From the NCBI GenBank assembly GCA_025352525.1, contig JANXTG010000115.1, positions 1 through 33,325 on the forward strand: DNA of 33,325 nt, read 5' to 3'. Origin of the DNA: Ferruginibacter sp. GTDB lineage: Bacteria > Bacteroidota > Bacteroidia > Chitinophagales > Chitinophagaceae. The notes below the pieces were generated by a model that saw only the letters and a program-made list of their open reading frames with translations, was not told where the DNA came from and did not search any database. Made by a program: the position numbers and the translations under genes. Shown piece after piece: positions 1 through 8,616 of this stretch; position 1 is the stretch's first letter, and every line of letters starts with the position of its first letter.

Positions 1-863
1 GGCACAGCGCCTGAGTATGATCCGTAGGAAGTTGTAGAGTCAGATATCTGGCAGAAATAACTCCAGAAAGGTACATCATGCATTTCCAGATCCTGGTACA
101 TCATAGGCACAACACAAATTGGAAAATCGCCTGCAATACCACCACCAATTTGAAAAAAGCCTACACCTTTTCCAGATGAATTGTGCTTGTACCAATCTGC
201 CAACCAAACCATATATTCAATACCACTTTTCATGGTACTCGCCTTCAATTCATTTTTTATAATGTATGATGCAAAAATATTTCCCATTGTACTGTCTTCC
301 CAACCCGGTACAACAATTGGAATATTTTTTTCAGCCGCAGCAAGCATCCAGCTGTTCTTTGGGTCTATTTCGTAATATTGCTCCAATACACCACTCAACA
401 ACATTTTATACATATACTCATGCGGAAAATATCTTTCACCCGCAGCCTCTGCATCTTTCCATATTTTTTCAATGTGCTGTTGCAATCTTCTAAAAGCTTC
501 TTCTTCGGGTATGCAAGTGTCGGTTACTCTATTGTAATGGTTTTCGAGTAAATCCCATTCATCTTGCGGGCTTAAATCCCTGTAATTTGGGACACGCTTG
601 TAATGAGAATGTGCCACCAGGTTCATCACATCTTCTTCCAGGTTTGCACCTGTACAACTAATAATGGCCACCTTATCCTGTCTAATCATTTCTGCCAGAC
701 TAAGCCCAAGCTCAGCCGTACTCATTGCGCCCGCAAGCGTTATCATCATTTTACCACCCTCTTCCAAATGCGTAACATAACCTTTTGCAGCATCCATTAA
801 CGCCGCTGCATTAAAATGCCGGTAATGGTGTTCTATAAAATTTGATACCGGACCTTTGCTCAT
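1..863 (-). CDS. Deoxyhypusine synthase-like protein (3' end cut by window)
   Basis: An open frame of 287 codons starts at 863 and runs off the left edge without a stop. It resembles the deoxyhypusine/homospermidine synthase family, NAD-dependent enzymes that move an aminobutyl group from spermidine. Visible marks are TGANLEED (residues 71-78, matching the family's TxGGxEED NAD-site region), IPIVVPGWEDSTMG (181-194) and the glycine-rich IGGGIAGDFPI (239-249). In eukaryotic enzymes this last loop reads GGGVVKHH and holds the catalytic Lys; here that position (245) is Gly. Bacteria lack the eIF5A substrate, so a role in polyamine metabolism or an altered reaction is more likely than deoxyhypusine formation. 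The family call is confident; the substrate is unknown. Confidence 0.85.
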   Translation of the reverse strand, partial: MSKGPVSNFIEHHYRHFNAAALMDAAKGYVTHLEEGGKMMITLAGAMSTAELGLSLAEMIRQDKVAIISCTGANLEEDVMNLVAHSHYKRVPNYRDLSPQDEWDLLENHYNRVTDTCIPEEEAFRRLQQHIEKIWKDAEAAGERYFPHEYMYKMLLSGVLEQYYEIDPKNSWMLAAAEKNIPIVVPGWEDSTMGNIFASYIIKNELKASTMKSGIEYMVWLADWYKHNSSGKGVGFFQIGGGIAGDFPICVVPMMYQDLEMHDVPFWSYFCQISDSTTSYGSYSGAV

Positions 864-895
864 ATTTTTTGTTTGATGTTATAAAATTTTAGTGC

Positions 896-903
896 CAAAA
901 ATA
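896..903 (-). promoter_or_regulatory. Candidate -7 box (TATTTTTG) for the DHS-like gene
   Basis: On the minus strand the sequence reads TATTTTTG, matching the Bacteroidota -7 consensus TAnnTTTG, 32 bases before the start codon at 863. I see no TTTG at the -33 position. The 256-base gap around it (864-1119) holds no convincing gene. Confidence 0.4.
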
Positions 904-1119
904 ACTTTTTTTACCCAAGTGTAAGCAGTATAAAATCAAAGAGAATTTTAAAGGAAATTTGTGCGGTAAAGTATATGCCGGCTGCAACATTTGTTCGGGC
1001 TGTTTGTGGTAGTGCCGCTCCAAAGGTTATTATACTAAAAAGATTATCATTTCGGCAGCTACTACTGCCCATCCCGCCGCTCTTCAGCAGCAAATCATTT
1101 TTCAGCCTTTGCTAAAGAA

Positions 1120-1512
1120 TTAGGATAATATTTTTGTAGGCTTTTTATTTTCATCAATTGCAACAAAAGTAAAAGATCCGGTTATCGCTTTCTCCCTTTT
1201 ATTTTCATACATCTGCTCTATGTAAATTTCCACCTTCACATCTAAACTTGTTGTACCAATTTTAGAAACCTTACCCACCAGTTCAATAATGGTACCTGCA
1301 GGTATCGGCATTTTAAAATCTATTCTGTCGCTGGAAACCGTAACACATCTTTTTCTTGTAAACCTTGTAGCAGTAATAAAAGCGACTTCATCCATTAAAT
1401 GCATGGCAGTGCCACCAAATAATGTATCGTAATGGTTTGTTGTATTTGGAAACACCGCTTTAAAAATTCGTGTTTCGCTAAGTTTTATCTGTTCTTCTAA
1501 ATTTATACTCAT
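1120..1512 (-). CDS. Acyl-CoA thioesterase, hotdog fold
   Basis: A 130-residue hotdog-fold protein of the YciA/BFIT acyl-CoA thioesterase group, expected to hydrolyse acyl-CoA to free acid and CoA in the cytoplasm. The segment NHYDTLFGGTAMHLMDEVAF carries the family signature, with the catalytic Asp in the MDE motif; a beta-rich half with SDRIDFKMPIPAGTI follows. I chose the Met at 1512, where MSINLEEQIKLSET begins, over the Met 11 codons upstream because family members start close to this point and the extra residues look like leader. It lies 62 bases downstream of the CWC/DUF5522 gene on the same strand and may be cotranscribed. The CoA substrate cannot be read from the sequence. Confidence 0.85.
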   Translation of the reverse strand: MSINLEEQIKLSETRIFKAVFPNTTNHYDTLFGGTAMHLMDEVAFITATRFTRKRCVTVSSDRIDFKMPIPAGTIIELVGKVSKIGTTSLDVKVEIYIEQMYENKREKAITGSFTFVAIDENKKPTKILS

Positions 1513-1574
1513 ACTTAAAAATGTAAAATGTTTTATTAAAAACAACCCGAAACTCTTAACCCAAGACCCATAAC

Positions 1575-1928
1575 TTAATTCTTCTTAAACCCATACACAC
1601 AGTGCCTGCAACCGCTTTCACAGCAATAACCTCTTAGCATGTGGTACATTTCTGTAAACACCCAATTGTTATTTTCAATGTAATAATGCAGGCCTTCTAC
1701 AAACATTTCTTTTTGTGTTGGAAAAACATAAGCTTTTGATAATTCTACAGCATTGCTTATTTTTTGCAGACAGTTTATACACAAACAATCAAAACTTGTT
1801 TTGGCTAAAAACTGCTGCGTAGTTTCAGTGAATATAATCGTATTGCATTGGCAATTGGCAATATCTCCAACTTTGCAAACAAAAATTTCATTGCATTTTG
1901 GGCAGTATTTTTCTTCGTGTTTAGGCAT
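1575..1928 (-). CDS. Cysteine-rich CWC / DUF5522 protein
   Basis: A 117-residue protein with 12 cysteines, probably binding zinc or another metal. The N-terminal part (Cys 9, 12, 18, 26, 28, 48, 50, 53) has the pattern of the cysteine-rich CWC family. The C-terminal part (HYYIENNNWVFTEMYHM, then RGYCCESGCRHC at 99-110) matches DUF5522. The two domains appear joined in one short protein. The start at 1928 overlaps the end of the DUF6580 gene by 8 bases, which suggests translational coupling; the longer frame upstream adds only codons inside that gene. The function is unknown. Pairing with a membrane protein hints at metal handling, which is inference only. Confidence 0.8.
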   Translation of the reverse strand: MPKHEEKYCPKCNEIFVCKVGDIANCQCNTIIFTETTQQFLAKTSFDCLCINCLQKISNAVELSKAYVFPTQKEMFVEGLHYYIENNNWVFTEMYHMLRGYCCESGCRHCVYGFKKN

Positions 1929-2487
1929 TGGCTGTACGTAATGCAGGCACTTGCTTTTGCACCAAAGCAAAACCACCAAATAAAACAGCACAGTAAAAGA
2001 AATCGCCCATTAAAGTACCTTTTACAAAAGGAATTCCCGCTGCATAACATTGCATAAGTCCACCAAAATTTTGTGGGTATATGCTACCGGGCCAGCAACC
2101 AAAATTGCTTACAAGAAAAAAAATGGTAGAAGATGCAAGTGCGCCAAATAAAACAGTTTTAGTGTTCACTTTTCTCATTATAAAAAAGCCCGCTATAACA
2201 ATTAAAATATATGCTGCATACTGCCAATAAAAACCTTCTGCAAACCAGGTAAAAGTTGGATAATATTTTGCGTAAATAACATTGTTTATAAATAAATCAC
2301 TCACCCACGTTGCAGCAAGCGGAATAAACAGCGCCATCCATTTTTTACTAAAATGTGCAGCACCAAAAATACCTATCGCACCTAGCGGAGAGAAATTAAA
2401 AGTGTGTGGAATAATTCGACTAAAAGCTGCGAGAACGATTAATGCAGTTAGAATTCCAAAACGCAGGTTCACCTTTTCTGTTATCAT
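1921..2487 (-). CDS. DUF6580 family membrane protein (putative transporter component)
   Basis: A 188-residue hydrophobic protein with about five membrane segments, resembling the DUF6580 family, which is distantly like ECF-transporter S components. Recognisable parts are RIIPHTFNFSPLGAIGIFGA near residues 24-43 and FLVSNFGCWPGSIYPQNFGG in the middle, followed by a last membrane segment. Such proteins bind small cofactors or metals in the membrane, but the substrate here is unknown. The gene overlaps the downstream Cys-rich gene by 8 bases. No cobalamin or other riboswitch is visible in the short upstream gap. Confidence 0.75.
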   Translation of the reverse strand: MITEKVNLRFGILTALIVLAAFSRIIPHTFNFSPLGAIGIFGAAHFSKKWMALFIPLAATWVSDLFINNVIYAKYYPTFTWFAEGFYWQYAAYILIVIAGFFIMRKVNTKTVLFGALASSTIFFLVSNFGCWPGSIYPQNFGGLMQCYAAGIPFVKGTLMGDFFYCAVLFGGFALVQKQVPALRTANA

Positions 2488-2514
2488 ATATTGGGTTTAT
2501 GCAGTGTATTGCTG

Positions 2515-2522
2515 CAAATATA
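2515..2522 (-). promoter_or_regulatory. Candidate -7 box (TATATTTG) for DUF6580 gene
   Basis: The minus strand reads TATATTTG, a full match to the Bacteroidota -7 consensus, 27 bases before the start at 2487. No -33 TTTG is seen. The same octamer stands before the genes at 10381 and 30032 (minus) and 20048 (plus). Confidence 0.4.
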
Positions 2523-2626
2523 AAACAATACCGTAGTTGTTTATTAAATAATCATTGTGGAAAAATTAAAATGAAAACAGTTTGCCTAAAAACAATGGCA
2601 GCTTCAAACCTTATCTTTATATAAAA

Positions 2627-3565
2627 ATGCGTTTACTAATTACCCTATTATTTATAGTTCAACAATTTGTTTGCGAGGCACAGTTTATTTCAGAAGAAAA
2701 AACTTTTACTACGCCAACAGGAAATTTAGCTGGGACATTATTATTACCCACAACCGGCAAAATTTTTAAACTTGTTATAATACAGGCAGGCAGCGGACCT
2801 ACAGACCGCAACGGCAATAGTGGCAATGCGTTAAAAGCAAATTCTTACAGACTTCTTGCAGAAGCGCTTTCTAAACAAAATATTGCAACGTTGCTTATTG
2901 ACAAAAGAGGTGTTGGCAAAAGTATGGGTGCAATGAAGAGTGAGGCAAGTATACGTTTTGATGATTATGCAGATGACCTTGCCGGCTGGATCAGTTTTAT
3001 AAAAAAAGACAAACGCATTGGTAAAATATTTATAGCCGGACACAGCGAAGGCTCTTTGGTGGGAATGATAGCTGCACAAAAAGAAAAAGTAAACGGCTAC
3101 ATATCTATAGCAGGCGCAGGAGAAAGCATTGATAAAATAATTACATGGCAATATGCCCAACAGTTACCAAAAGCTGCTGTTGTAGTGGATTCGCTTCTTT
3201 CTAGAATGAGAAACAAACAAAAAATAGATACCGTTCCTCCATACTTAGTTTCTATTTTGCGACCTTCCGTTCAACCATACATTGTATCGTGGATGCTGCA
3301 TGACCCTTGTGCAGAAATTAAGAAACTTACTGTTCCAATACTTATTTTGCAAGGCACTACAGATATTCAAGTAGAGGTTAAACAGGCAGAAATGTTGAAA
3401 AACTGCAAGCCAACTGCAACACTTAAAATTGTAACGGGAATGAATCATATTTTAAAAGAAGCGCCAATAGACAGAACTAAAAATATTGCCACATACTCAG
3501 ATGGGACTTTGCCGATCATGCCGGGGCTTGCTGATTTAATTGCCGAATTTGTAAATAAAAAATAA
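2627..3565 (+). CDS. Secreted alpha/beta hydrolase
   Basis: A 312-residue serine hydrolase with an N-terminal signal peptide (MRLLITLLFIVQQFVCEAQ), so probably periplasmic. The catalytic triad can be proposed: Ser140 in GHSEGS (nucleophile elbow), Asp246 in LQGTTDIQV, and His274 in GMNHIL. The oxyanion region is QAGSGPTDRNGN (53-64). The family holds esterases and peptidases, and the substrate cannot be told. The start at 2627 is preferred to an upstream Met at 2582 because it puts the signal peptide at the N terminus. Only 6 bases separate it from the next gene, so it probably leads an operon with the ACP phosphodiesterase and DUF2911 genes. Confidence 0.85.
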   Translation: MRLLITLLFIVQQFVCEAQFISEEKTFTTPTGNLAGTLLLPTTGKIFKLVIIQAGSGPTDRNGNSGNALKANSYRLLAEALSKQNIATLLIDKRGVGKSMGAMKSEASIRFDDYADDLAGWISFIKKDKRIGKIFIAGHSEGSLVGMIAAQKEKVNGYISIAGAGESIDKIITWQYAQQLPKAAVVVDSLLSRMRNKQKIDTVPPYLVSILRPSVQPYIVSWMLHDPCAEIKKLTVPILILQGTTDIQVEVKQAEMLKNCKPTATLKIVTGMNHILKEAPIDRTKNIATYSDGTLPIMPGLADLIAEFVNKK

Positions 3566-3571
3566 AACACA

Positions 3572-4168
3572 TTGAATTATCTGGCCCACGCCTATTTATC
3601 GTTTAATAATACTGATTTGCTTGTGGGCAATATGATCAGTGATTATGTAAAAGGAAAAAAGCAATTTGATTATCCTGCAGCAATACAAAACGGCATTAAG
3701 TTGCACCGAGCCATTGACGATTTTACAGATACTCACGCTGCCACTTCCGAAATAAAGAAATTTTTTAAACCGGCATACAGATTATACGCAGGCGCATTCA
3801 CAGATGTTGTGTATGATTATTTTCTTGCAAACGATACCAATCAGTTTTCATCTCCGGAGGAATTAAAAAAATTTAGCGAAAATACTTACCTTCTTCTTAA
3901 ACCACAATCTGCTCATTTCCCTGAAAAATTTGCCGCCATGTTTCCTTGTATGCAGGCACAGGATTGGTTATACAACTACAGATCTCATAATGGTATGCAA
4001 AAAAGTTTTGGTGGTCTTGCAAGGCGTGCAAAATACATAACAGAAACTGATACTGCATATGCTATTTTTTTGACACATAAAAACGACATCCGGATTTGGT
4101 ATGAGACTTTTATGCCCGATGTTAAAAATTTTACCGTTAATAAAATAGCACAAATGTTAAACGGTTGA
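3572..4168 (+). CDS. Acyl carrier protein phosphodiesterase (AcpH/DUF479 family)
   Basis: A 198-residue protein resembling AcpH, which removes the 4'-phosphopantetheine arm from holo-ACP. Evidence is the N terminus MNYLAHAYLSF, GNMISDYVKG (19-28) and LHRAIDDFTDTH (44-55), whose His and Asp residues fit the metal-dependent HD-like active site. Length is normal for the family. Translation must start at TTG (3572): the conserved N terminus begins exactly there and no ATG lies nearby upstream in frame. The start follows the hydrolase stop by 6 bases. Confidence 0.85.
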   Translation: MNYLAHAYLSFNNTDLLVGNMISDYVKGKKQFDYPAAIQNGIKLHRAIDDFTDTHAATSEIKKFFKPAYRLYAGAFTDVVYDYFLANDTNQFSSPEELKKFSENTYLLLKPQSAHFPEKFAAMFPCMQAQDWLYNYRSHNGMQKSFGGLARRAKYITETDTAYAIFLTHKNDIRIWYETFMPDVKNFTVNKIAQMLNG

Positions 4169-4191
4169 TGTTTTATCTTTATAATAAAAAA

Positions 4192-4758
4192 ATGAAAAAA
4201 TTATTATTTATTTGCTCCCTTGCTTTAATTTGTACAACTACAATTTTTGCGCAATCTGCGATACCCGCACTAGCTAAATCTCCTATGTTTATGAGCACTT
4301 ATCCTGCTGGATATGGTATATTGAAAATACAGGATAAGATTACTGAACCGCTTGCAGCAAGAATAATTTACAGCAGACCTCAAAAAAACAACAGGGCAAT
4401 TTTTGGGGGTTTAGTTGAATACAATAAAGTATGGAGATTTGGTGCAAACGAAAATACAGAAATTGAATTTTTTACTGACGTAACAATCAATAATATTAAA
4501 GTAAAAAAAGGTAGATATTCCATGTTTGCAATTCCAACCAAAGAGAAATGGACAATCATAATAAATAAAGATTTAAACAGCTGGGGTGCTTACAAATATG
4601 AGCAAACCAAAGATATTTTAAGAGTTGATGTACCGGTACAAACATCTACAGAAATTGCTGATGCTTTTTACATTTATTTTGATAAGGCCAAAAATGGATT
4701 TTCGTTGAATGCAGGTTGGGATAATGTAAAAATAACCTTACCGGTTTCAATGAAATAG
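4192..4758 (+). CDS. DUF2911 protein, secreted (copy 1)
   Basis: A 188-residue protein with a cleavable-type signal peptide (MKKLLFICSLALICTTTIFAQ) followed by one DUF2911 domain. Family marks are RIIYSRPQKNNR, then VWRFGANENTEIEF and WTIIINKDLNSWG. DUF2911 is widespread in Bacteroidota and has no known function. The start at 4192 puts the signal peptide first; the longer frame beginning at 4165 overlaps the previous stop. The next gene is a second DUF2911 protein one base away, so the two are almost certainly cotranscribed. Confidence 0.85.
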   Translation: MKKLLFICSLALICTTTIFAQSAIPALAKSPMFMSTYPAGYGILKIQDKITEPLAARIIYSRPQKNNRAIFGGLVEYNKVWRFGANENTEIEFFTDVTINNIKVKKGRYSMFAIPTKEKWTIIINKDLNSWGAYKYEQTKDILRVDVPVQTSTEIADAFYIYFDKAKNGFSLNAGWDNVKITLPVSMK

Positions 4759-4759
4759 T

Positions 4760-5398
4760 ATGCTCAAATTACAAAGCGTTTTATTTACAATAATACTTAC
4801 TACACTTTTTTCCTGCAAAGAAAAAAGTGTAGTAAAACGTAATATTGCAGAAACGAATATCGATTCTTTATCAAAGAACAAAAACCCTTATATCCAGCCA
4901 GATCAGTCGTGGCTTGATATGAGTTGGTATCCTGTAGACTATCCCATAGAGAAAATGAAAGGAAATGATTCACTTCATTTAATAGCAAAATTAATTTACA
5001 GCCGTCCTCATAAAAAAGGTCGAGTTCTTTTTGCAGAATCAAAAGAAAGTTTGTGTGCTTATGGAGTTCCATGGCGGCTTGGTGCAAATGAAGCTACAGA
5101 AATAGAGTTATTTGAGAATGTAAATATCGCCGGTAAAAGTGTTCTTAAAGGGTCGTACATATTATATTGTATTCCTCATGCAGACAGATGGACAATTATT
5201 TTCAACAGCAATCTTCATACCTGGGGTTTGCATATTAACCCGAGTAAAGATATTTTTAAAACAGATCTTCCGGTGCAAAAACAAGAACCCGCACTGGAAG
5301 ATTTTACTATGGTTTTTAAAGAAAACAGCAATGGGGCAGATTTAATTATGGCATGGGATAATGTAAAAACTGTTTTGCCAATTGTATTCATAAAATAG
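4760..5398 (+). CDS. DUF2911 lipoprotein (copy 2)
   Basis: A 212-residue DUF2911 protein with a lipoprotein signal: a hydrophobic N terminus ending in LFSC, with Cys19 as the probable lipidated residue. It shares with the preceding gene the blocks LIYSRPHKKGR, WRLGANEATEIELFENV and RWTIIFNSNLHTWGLH, but overall similarity looks modest, so the duplication is probably old. One copy looks soluble in the periplasm and the other membrane-anchored, which suggests divided roles. The function is unknown. The gene starts one base after the copy 1 stop. Confidence 0.85.
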   Translation: MLKLQSVLFTIILTTLFSCKEKSVVKRNIAETNIDSLSKNKNPYIQPDQSWLDMSWYPVDYPIEKMKGNDSLHLIAKLIYSRPHKKGRVLFAESKESLCAYGVPWRLGANEATEIELFENVNIAGKSVLKGSYILYCIPHADRWTIIFNSNLHTWGLHINPSKDIFKTDLPVQKQEPALEDFTMVFKENSNGADLIMAWDNVKTVLPIVFIK

Positions 5399-5466
5399 TT
5401 TACTACAAACCCATTCAACATTATGTTTCTATGTCGCATTACATGCATTGTAATTATATTTACAAA

Positions 5467-7320
5467 ATGTGTGGAATTGCAGGTATCATTTCTCCCAAAA
5501 AAACAGTTATACAGCCCAAGTCGTTAAAAACGATGTCAGATACATTATCGCACAGAGGTCCCGATGGTGAAGGGTTTTGGATAAATAAAGAAAATACCGC
5601 CGGCCTGTCTCACAGGCGCCTTGCTATAATAGATTTAACTGCGGCAGCTGCGCAGCCAATGCATTATTTAAACAGATACAGCATTGTTTACAACGGCGAA
5701 ATTTACAATTACAAAGAATTAAAAACAGATCTGCAAAAAGCAGGTTATCATTTTACTACGCAAAGTGATACAGAGGTAATTCTTGCATGTTATGATTTTT
5801 ACAAAGATGCATGTGTAAAGTATTTTGATGGTATGTTTTCATTTGCCATCTGGGATGAAAAGTTAAATGAACTTTTTTGTGCAAGAGATATTTTTGGAGA
5901 AAAACCTTTTTACTATTTTTTAGATAATGATGTATTTGCGTTTGCCAGCGAAATGAAAGCATTGTGGGCTGCAGGAGTTACTAAATGTGCTGATGAAAAA
6001 ATGATGGTCAATTATCTTGCTCTTGGCCAGGTGCAACATGCAGGGAATAAATCACAAACATTTTTTAAACATATTTTCTCTTTACCACCTGCCCATACAG
6101 GCATAGTTTCTTTAAGTACCATGCATTTTACTTTATCTCGGTATAGAGATATTAATAAACAAAACTGCATAGAAATAACAGAAAAGGAAGCCGTTGAGAA
6201 ATTTGAATTTCTCCTGGAAAATTCAGTAAAACTTCGGTTGAGAAGTGATGTTGCTGTGGGTTCTAGTTTAAGCGGAGGCATTGACAGCTCAACGATTGCA
6301 TTCTATATTACAAAGAATTCTGAAGCAAAAAGAAATTTTAAAAGCTTTTCAGCAATATTCCCCGGTTTTAATAAAGATGAGAGCATGTTTATTTATGAAT
6401 TGTGCAATAAATTTAAACTGAATAATTATACAGTAACCCCAAATGCTGAAGGACTTTTAAGAGATTTCGAAAAACTTTGCTATCATCAGGAAGAGCCATT
6501 TCCATCTTCGAGCATTTATGCCCAGTATAAAGTTTACGAATTGGCAGCTGCAAACAACATAAAAGTTTTGCTTGATGGACAGGGTGCAGATGAAATACTG
6601 GGTGGCTACTCCAAATATTTACATTGGTATTTACAGGAGATTGCTGCAAAGGGAAAACATAAAGAAGTAAAAAAACAAAGACTATTACTGCAAAAAGCAG
6701 AGATTCCTTTACAATGGAATTTTAAAAATATTCTTGCTGCATACCTACCATCTCATACAGCTATTGCGCTGGAAAAAAGAGAATACAATAAAATTATTAA
6801 CAGCACATTTATACACAATGAACTTTTAAAAAGAATTAAAGGGAAAGAATGGCAGGGAATTCACAAACCGGTTGTTACTAAATTAAACGATATACTCTAT
6901 AACAATACCATGCAACATGGTTTGGAAGAATTGCTGCGCTTTGCTGACAGGAACAGCATGGCGCACGGCACAGAAGTTCGTCTTCCTTTTTTAAATTTTG
7001 AACTGGTCAATTTTATCTTTTCACTACCGTCTTCATTCAAAGTAAAAGACGGCTTTACAAAATATATCTTAAGGAAAACAATGATGGAGAAAATTCCGGA
7101 TAGCATTTTGTGGAATACAAATAAGATTGGTTTTGAGACGCCACAAAAAAGCTGGATGGAGCATAAACAGGTACAGGAAATGATTTTTTTCAGCAAGGAA
7201 AAACTTGTAAAAGATAATATTTTAAACGCCACAGTTTTAAAAAATAAAACAGAACCAAAACATGCCCATGAAGCAGATAATATTGATTGGCGTTTTTTAA
7301 ATCTTGCCAAAATCTTATGA
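5467..7320 (+). CDS. asnB: Asparagine synthase (glutamine-hydrolysing)
   Basis: A 617-residue two-domain enzyme making asparagine from aspartate, ATP and glutamine. The N-terminal class II glutaminase domain begins MCGIAGI, with Cys2 as nucleophile, followed by SHRGPDG (28-34) and YNGEIYN (75-81). The synthetase domain has the pyrophosphate loop SLSGGIDSS (267-275) and further on LLDGQGADEILGGY. The start is fixed at 5467 because Cys2 must directly follow the initiator Met; 12 extra upstream codons are therefore not used. Some relatives with this architecture serve in surface polysaccharide amidation, but nothing nearby suggests that. Same strand as the DUF2911 genes, with a 68-base gap. Confidence 0.9.
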   Translation: MCGIAGIISPKKTVIQPKSLKTMSDTLSHRGPDGEGFWINKENTAGLSHRRLAIIDLTAAAAQPMHYLNRYSIVYNGEIYNYKELKTDLQKAGYHFTTQSDTEVILACYDFYKDACVKYFDGMFSFAIWDEKLNELFCARDIFGEKPFYYFLDNDVFAFASEMKALWAAGVTKCADEKMMVNYLALGQVQHAGNKSQTFFKHIFSLPPAHTGIVSLSTMHFTLSRYRDINKQNCIEITEKEAVEKFEFLLENSVKLRLRSDVAVGSSLSGGIDSSTIAFYITKNSEAKRNFKSFSAIFPGFNKDESMFIYELCNKFKLNNYTVTPNAEGLLRDFEKLCYHQEEPFPSSSIYAQYKVYELAAANNIKVLLDGQGADEILGGYSKYLHWYLQEIAAKGKHKEVKKQRLLLQKAEIPLQWNFKNILAAYLPSHTAIALEKREYNKIINSTFIHNELLKRIKGKEWQGIHKPVVTKLNDILYNNTMQHGLEELLRFADRNSMAHGTEVRLPFLNFELVNFIFSLPSSFKVKDGFTKYILRKTMMEKIPDSILWNTNKIGFETPQKSWMEHKQVQEMIFFSKEKLVKDNILNATVLKNKTEPKHAHEADNIDWRFLNLAKIL

Positions 7321-7372
7321 ATTTAGTAAATCTAAAAGTCTATTTAGTGTGGGATAGCAGTTTATTTAAGGT

Positions 7373-7380
7373 TAATTTTG
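7373..7380 (+). promoter_or_regulatory. Candidate -7 box (TAATTTTG)
   Basis: TAATTTTG fits TAnnTTTG and lies 21 bases before the start at 7402, implying a very short leader. No clear -33 element is visible. Confidence 0.4.
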
Positions 7381-7401
7381 CAACACAATAATTAAAAAAA
7401 T

Positions 7402-8562
7402 ATGAACAACAACTCACATAGGTTAGGTACTAAATTTATTCATGCAGGTACAGTGCCTGATCCAAGTACGGGTGCAATTATGACGCCTATTTATCAAACA
7501 AGTACTTACGTGCAGCAGGCACCCGGGGTTAACCTGGGTTATGAATATGCTCGCAGCCAAAACCCTACTCGTAAAGCGCTTGAAGATGCCTTGGCAGTAA
7601 TTGAAAATGGTAAACATGGCCTTGCATTTGGCAGTGGTGTTGCCGCAACAGATGCTGTTATAAAATTATTAAACCCCGGTGATGAAGTAATTGCAGCCAA
7701 CGATATGTACGGTGGCACTTACAGACTTTTTACCAAAATATTTGAAAAGTACGGCATTAAATTTATTTATGTTGATACCACAGATATCGAGAATATTAGA
7801 AAAGCAGTTACCGCTAAAACCAAATTAATATGGATTGAAACCCCTACAAATCCGTTAATGAATATTACAGATATTAAAGGTGCGGCACAAATATCTAAAC
7901 AAGCAGGAGCATGGCTTTGTGTAGATAATACTTTTGCTTCACCTTATCTGCAAAATCCGCTGGACCTTGGCGCAGATATCGTTATGCACTCTGCAACAAA
8001 ATACCTTGGTGGCCATAGTGATGTAATACAGGGCGCATTAATAATAAATGATGATGCATTAAGAGCTCAATTATATTTTATCCAAAAAAGTTGTGGTGCT
8101 GTGCCCGGACCAATGGATTGTTTTTTGGTTTTAAGAGGTATAAAAACATTGCATGTGCGCATGAAACAACATTGCGAAAATGGAGTTGCTGTTGCACATT
8201 TTTTACGCAACCATCCAAAAGTTGAAAGAGTTTACTGGTGTGGTTTTGAAGACCATCCAAATTACAATATTGCCAAAGAACAAATGCGTGGCTTTGGTGG
8301 CATGATGAGTTTTGTATTAAAAGATGCAAGCATGGAAGCAGCAAATAAAGTTCTTACATCTACAAAATTATTCGCCTTGGCTGAAAGTTTGGGTGGTGTA
8401 GAATCTTTAATAAATCACCCTGCAACCATGACGCATGCAAGCATACCACGAGAGGAAAGAATAAAAAACGGACTTGCCGATGGATTGATTAGATTAAGTG
8501 TGGGTATTGAAGATGCTGAAGATTTAATAGAAGATTTAAGGGTAGCAATTGAGGCCTCTTAA
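7402..8562 (+). CDS. Cystathionine gamma-synthase/lyase family PLP enzyme
   Basis: A 386-residue enzyme of the Cys/Met metabolism PLP family, which forms or splits cystathionine in transsulfuration. Marks are TSTYVQQAPG and YEYARSQNPTR near the N terminus, FGSGVAATDAV (76-86), and the PLP lysine in HSATKYLGGHSDV (Lys200). ESLGGVESLINHPATMTHASI near the end, with its conserved Ser-Leu-Gly-Gly, is typical of the gamma family. Length is full. Synthase and lyase cannot be separated reliably by eye. The gene appears to have its own promoter and no clear operon partner, the next gene starting 54 bases after it. Confidence 0.88.
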   Translation: MNNNSHRLGTKFIHAGTVPDPSTGAIMTPIYQTSTYVQQAPGVNLGYEYARSQNPTRKALEDALAVIENGKHGLAFGSGVAATDAVIKLLNPGDEVIAANDMYGGTYRLFTKIFEKYGIKFIYVDTTDIENIRKAVTAKTKLIWIETPTNPLMNITDIKGAAQISKQAGAWLCVDNTFASPYLQNPLDLGADIVMHSATKYLGGHSDVIQGALIINDDALRAQLYFIQKSCGAVPGPMDCFLVLRGIKTLHVRMKQHCENGVAVAHFLRNHPKVERVYWCGFEDHPNYNIAKEQMRGFGGMMSFVLKDASMEAANKVLTSTKLFALAESLGGVESLINHPATMTHASIPREERIKNGLADGLIRLSVGIEDAEDLIEDLRVAIEAS

Positions 8563-8616
8563 ATTCTTCAAAGTCAGATTTTAGATGCTGACAATAAATA
8601 GAATTGTTTAATAAAA

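Noticed and set aside
911..1093. 60-codon minus-strand frame in the gap before the DHS-like gene
   Set aside because: No family resemblance or credible protein features; it most likely arose by chance in an intergenic region.
2488..2626. Possible cobalamin riboswitch before the DUF6580 gene
   Set aside because: The gap is too short and has no B12-box-like sequence or conserved stems.
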